In this document: positions 62,509 through 64,000 of the stretch, in pieces
Numbering within the stretch: position 1 is the first letter of the stretch
How the letters are laid out: each line of letters opens with the position of its first letter
Assembly: GCF_004803895.1 (NCBI RefSeq)
Contig: NZ_CP021978.1
Location: 3,596,001-3,660,000, forward strand
Source of the DNA: Streptomyces hawaiiensis
GTDB lineage: Bacteria; Actinomycetota; Actinomycetes; Streptomycetales; Streptomycetaceae
Direction: 5' to 3'
DNA: 64,000 nucleotides
Made by a program: the position numbers and the translations under genes
The notes under the pieces: generated by a model
The model's database searches: none
Told to the model about the DNA's origin: nothing
What the model saw: the letters and a program-made list of their open reading frames with translations, nothing else

Positions 62509-63732
62509 TTACCGAGCGGGCACCCGGTCCGCAACCCGGTCAGACCTGGCTCGCTGTGCGGCGACCGCCATGACGGCCACGGATATCAGAACGATCCCGG
62601 CGCCCACGTAGAGCGGCGCGGTGTAGCCGAGCCCCGCGGAGATGGCCAGGCCCCCGAGCCAGGCGCCGAACGCGTTGCCGACGTTGGACGCGGACACGTT
62701 GGCGCTCGCCGCCAGTGCCGCCCCGTGGGCGAAGTCGGTGACGCGAGTGATCATGCCGGGCACGCCGGCGAACCCGGTCACCCCCATGAGGAAGACGAGG
62801 ACCACCGAGGCGGTGGCGCTTTCCGCCAGCAGCCCGAACAGGGCCAAGGTGAGGGCGAGTCCGAGCAGGGCGATGACCAGGGCACGGTCCCGGTCACGGT
62901 CGGCCGCGCGCCCGCCGACCAGATTCCCGATCACCAGTCCGACGCCGTAGACCATCAGCAGCCAGGCGACATCCGCCGGGGCGAAGCCGCTGACCTCGGT
63001 GAACGTGTAGGCGATGTAGCTGAACGCGCCGAACATCCCGCCATAGCTCAGGGCGGTGGCCACCAGCGTCAGCCAGACCTGCCAGGACCGGAAGGCCCGG
63101 AACTGCCGCGCCAGACCGCTGGGCGGTATTCCCTCCGCCCCCGCTCCCGTCGCCCGCTCCGTCCCTGCCACCGGCTGCACCCGGCCCGCCCAGGAGGGGA
63201 CCAGCGCGGCGATTCCCGCCAACGCGACTACGCCGATCGCCGTGACCGCCCAGAAGGCCGCTCGCCAGCCCCACCGCTCACCGACCAGTGCGCCGAAGGG
63301 CACGCCCAGCACGTTCGCGACCGTCAGCCCGGCGAACATGACCGCCACGGCCTGGGACTTCTTCTCCGGTGCGACCAGGCTGCGCGCCACCAGGGATCCG
63401 ATCCCGAAGAACGAGCCGTGGCACAACGCCGCCACGATCCGGCCGAGCAGCATCACCTGATAGTTCGGTGCGACCGCGGACAGCAGGTTGCCGATGACGA
63501 ACAGCGCCACCAGGCCGACCAGGATGTGCTTGCGGGGCAGCCGTGTTGTCGCCGCGGTCAGGGCGATCGCGCCGACGGCGACGCTCAGCGCGTACCCCGA
63601 GATCAGCCAGCCGGCGGCCGCCTCGGACACCGCGAGACTCGATGCCACCTGCGGCAGCAGTCCGGCGATCAGGAACTCGGTCAGACCGATACCGAATCCG
63701 CCGAGTGCCAGTGCGATGAGTCCGCTCGGCAT
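62509..63732 (-). CDS. MFS transporter, DHA1 (AraJ/drug exporter) type
   Basis: A 407-residue major facilitator with 12 transmembrane helices. The N-terminal FGIGLTEFLIAGLLPQVASS and WLISGYALSVAVGAIALTA are typical of the DHA1/AraJ group. The loop TTRLPRKHILVG carries the degenerate A motif, and GVPFGALVGERWGWRAAFW is motif C-like. Relatives export arabinose, drugs or small metabolites; the substrate is unknown. It is followed by a GNAT acetyltransferase gene. Confidence 0.92.
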   Translation of the reverse strand: MPSGLIALALGGFGIGLTEFLIAGLLPQVASSLAVSEAAAGWLISGYALSVAVGAIALTAATTRLPRKHILVGLVALFVIGNLLSAVAPNYQVMLLGRIVAALCHGSFFGIGSLVARSLVAPEKKSQAVAVMFAGLTVANVLGVPFGALVGERWGWRAAFWAVTAIGVVALAGIAALVPSWAGRVQPVAGTERATGAGAEGIPPSGLARQFRAFRSWQVWLTLVATALSYGGMFGAFSYIAYTFTEVSGFAPADVAWLLMVYGVGLVIGNLVGGRAADRDRDRALVIALLGLALTLALFGLLAESATASVVLVFLMGVTGFAGVPGMITRVTDFAHGAALAASANVSASNVGNAFGAWLGGLAISAGLGYTAPLYVGAGIVLISVAVMAVAAQRARSDRVADRVPAR

Positions 63733-63776
63733 CCGTCACTCTCCGATCCGCACCAACCGGCCGCCGGGCAGGGGTC

Positions 63777-64000
63777 CTACCCGCCGCACTGCTTCAGCAT
63801 CATTTCCTTGTCGGCCGCCGTCACGGGGAGGGCGTACTTCAGCGACACCTGGGCGAAGCGCACCACGTAGGCGCAGCGGATCTGCTTGTTCGGGGGCAGC
63901 CAGGACGCCGGGCCGGAGTCTCCCTTCGAGCCGTTGGTCGGCCCGTCCACCGGGACGAGGTTGAGCGGGTCGTTGGCGATGGACTCCCGCTTGTCCTTCG
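63777..64000 (-). CDS. HNH endonuclease family protein (DUF1524), 3' part
   Basis: C-terminal 74 residues of a secreted-type HNH nuclease homologue. NDPLNLVPVDGPTNGSKGDS is the typical sequence after the HNH histidine, and SWLPPNKQIRCAYVVRFAQV plus the end KEMMLKQCGG match the DUF1524 group with its conserved cysteines. The rest of the gene lies beyond the window. Confidence 0.85.
   Translation of the reverse strand, partial: KDKRESIANDPLNLVPVDGPTNGSKGDSGPASWLPPNKQIRCAYVVRFAQVSLKYALPVTAADKEMMLKQCGG

Overview
The window is chromosomal DNA of a Streptomyces (high-GC actinomycete). Evidence is the very high GC with strong third-position bias, many GTG/TTG starts, actinobacterial families (CGNR, DUF501, DUF6879/XRE-DUF5753, resuscitation-promoting factors, CYP107-like P450) and a bldA-type tRNA-Leu(UAA). 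The order purE-purK-GtrA, hut genes, bldA, ndh, ppx-DUF501-divIC-eno and rpf-rpf-P450-mazG matches what I recall of the S. coelicolor chromosome around SCO3050-SCO3100, so most of it looks like conserved core.

Layout. 1-1.7 kb: a copper-type four-helix bundle gene (cut by the edge) and a phospholipase D-like gene. 1.75-4.6 kb: a small, lower-GC remnant of an integrative element (small ORF, DUF6879, XRE/DUF5753 regulator, broken tyrosine integrase) inserted in the 3' end of an acyl-CoA dehydrogenase gene. It left the old C-terminal codons at its far end and supplied a recoded replacement. 5.9-14.4 kb: nucleotide-sugar dehydrogenase, CGNR regulator, two glyoxalase-like genes, two M19 dipeptidase paralogues (one stripped of metal ligands), a MerR/old-yellow-enzyme pair, and purK-purE. 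14.5-20.9 kb: GtrA protein, an OmpR-type two-component system, a POT peptide transporter and two secreted proteins, one with an LPQTG sorting signal. 21-24 kb: a partner-switching sigma-factor module beside a 20-bp-period degenerate repeat.

24-34 kb: a translationally coupled histidine-utilisation operon (hutU, M20 amidohydrolase, hutF, hutI). It diverges from a PLP decarboxylase across a palindromic operator, and an RpiR-type regulator lies close by. 34-41 kb: cystathionine beta-synthase, SGNH hydrolase, thiolase, small conserved proteins and a Bax1-I membrane protein. 41-46 kb: pobA, the bldA tRNA and a MacB-type ABC exporter. 46-54 kb: cyclopropane synthase, NDH-2 with a Rex-like operator, a toxin with a broken antitoxin, ppx, DUF501, divIC and eno. 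53.5-57 kb: two Rpf muralytic enzymes, the first behind a ydaO (c-di-AMP) riboswitch, and a P450. 57-64 kb: mazG, a SurA-like lipoprotein, a Ser/Thr kinase operon, a GNAT, an MFS exporter and the 3' end of an HNH endonuclease.

The parts fit central and developmental physiology: purine synthesis, histidine and peptide use, redox-responsive respiration, germination and cell-wall hydrolysis, and the tRNA that gates development. I see no biosynthetic gene cluster, prophage or CRISPR array. The least expected items are the insertion with C-terminal replacement, the metal-less M19 paralogue, the repeat inserted in frame in hutI, the 20-bp-period repeat and the toxin beside a damaged antitoxin.
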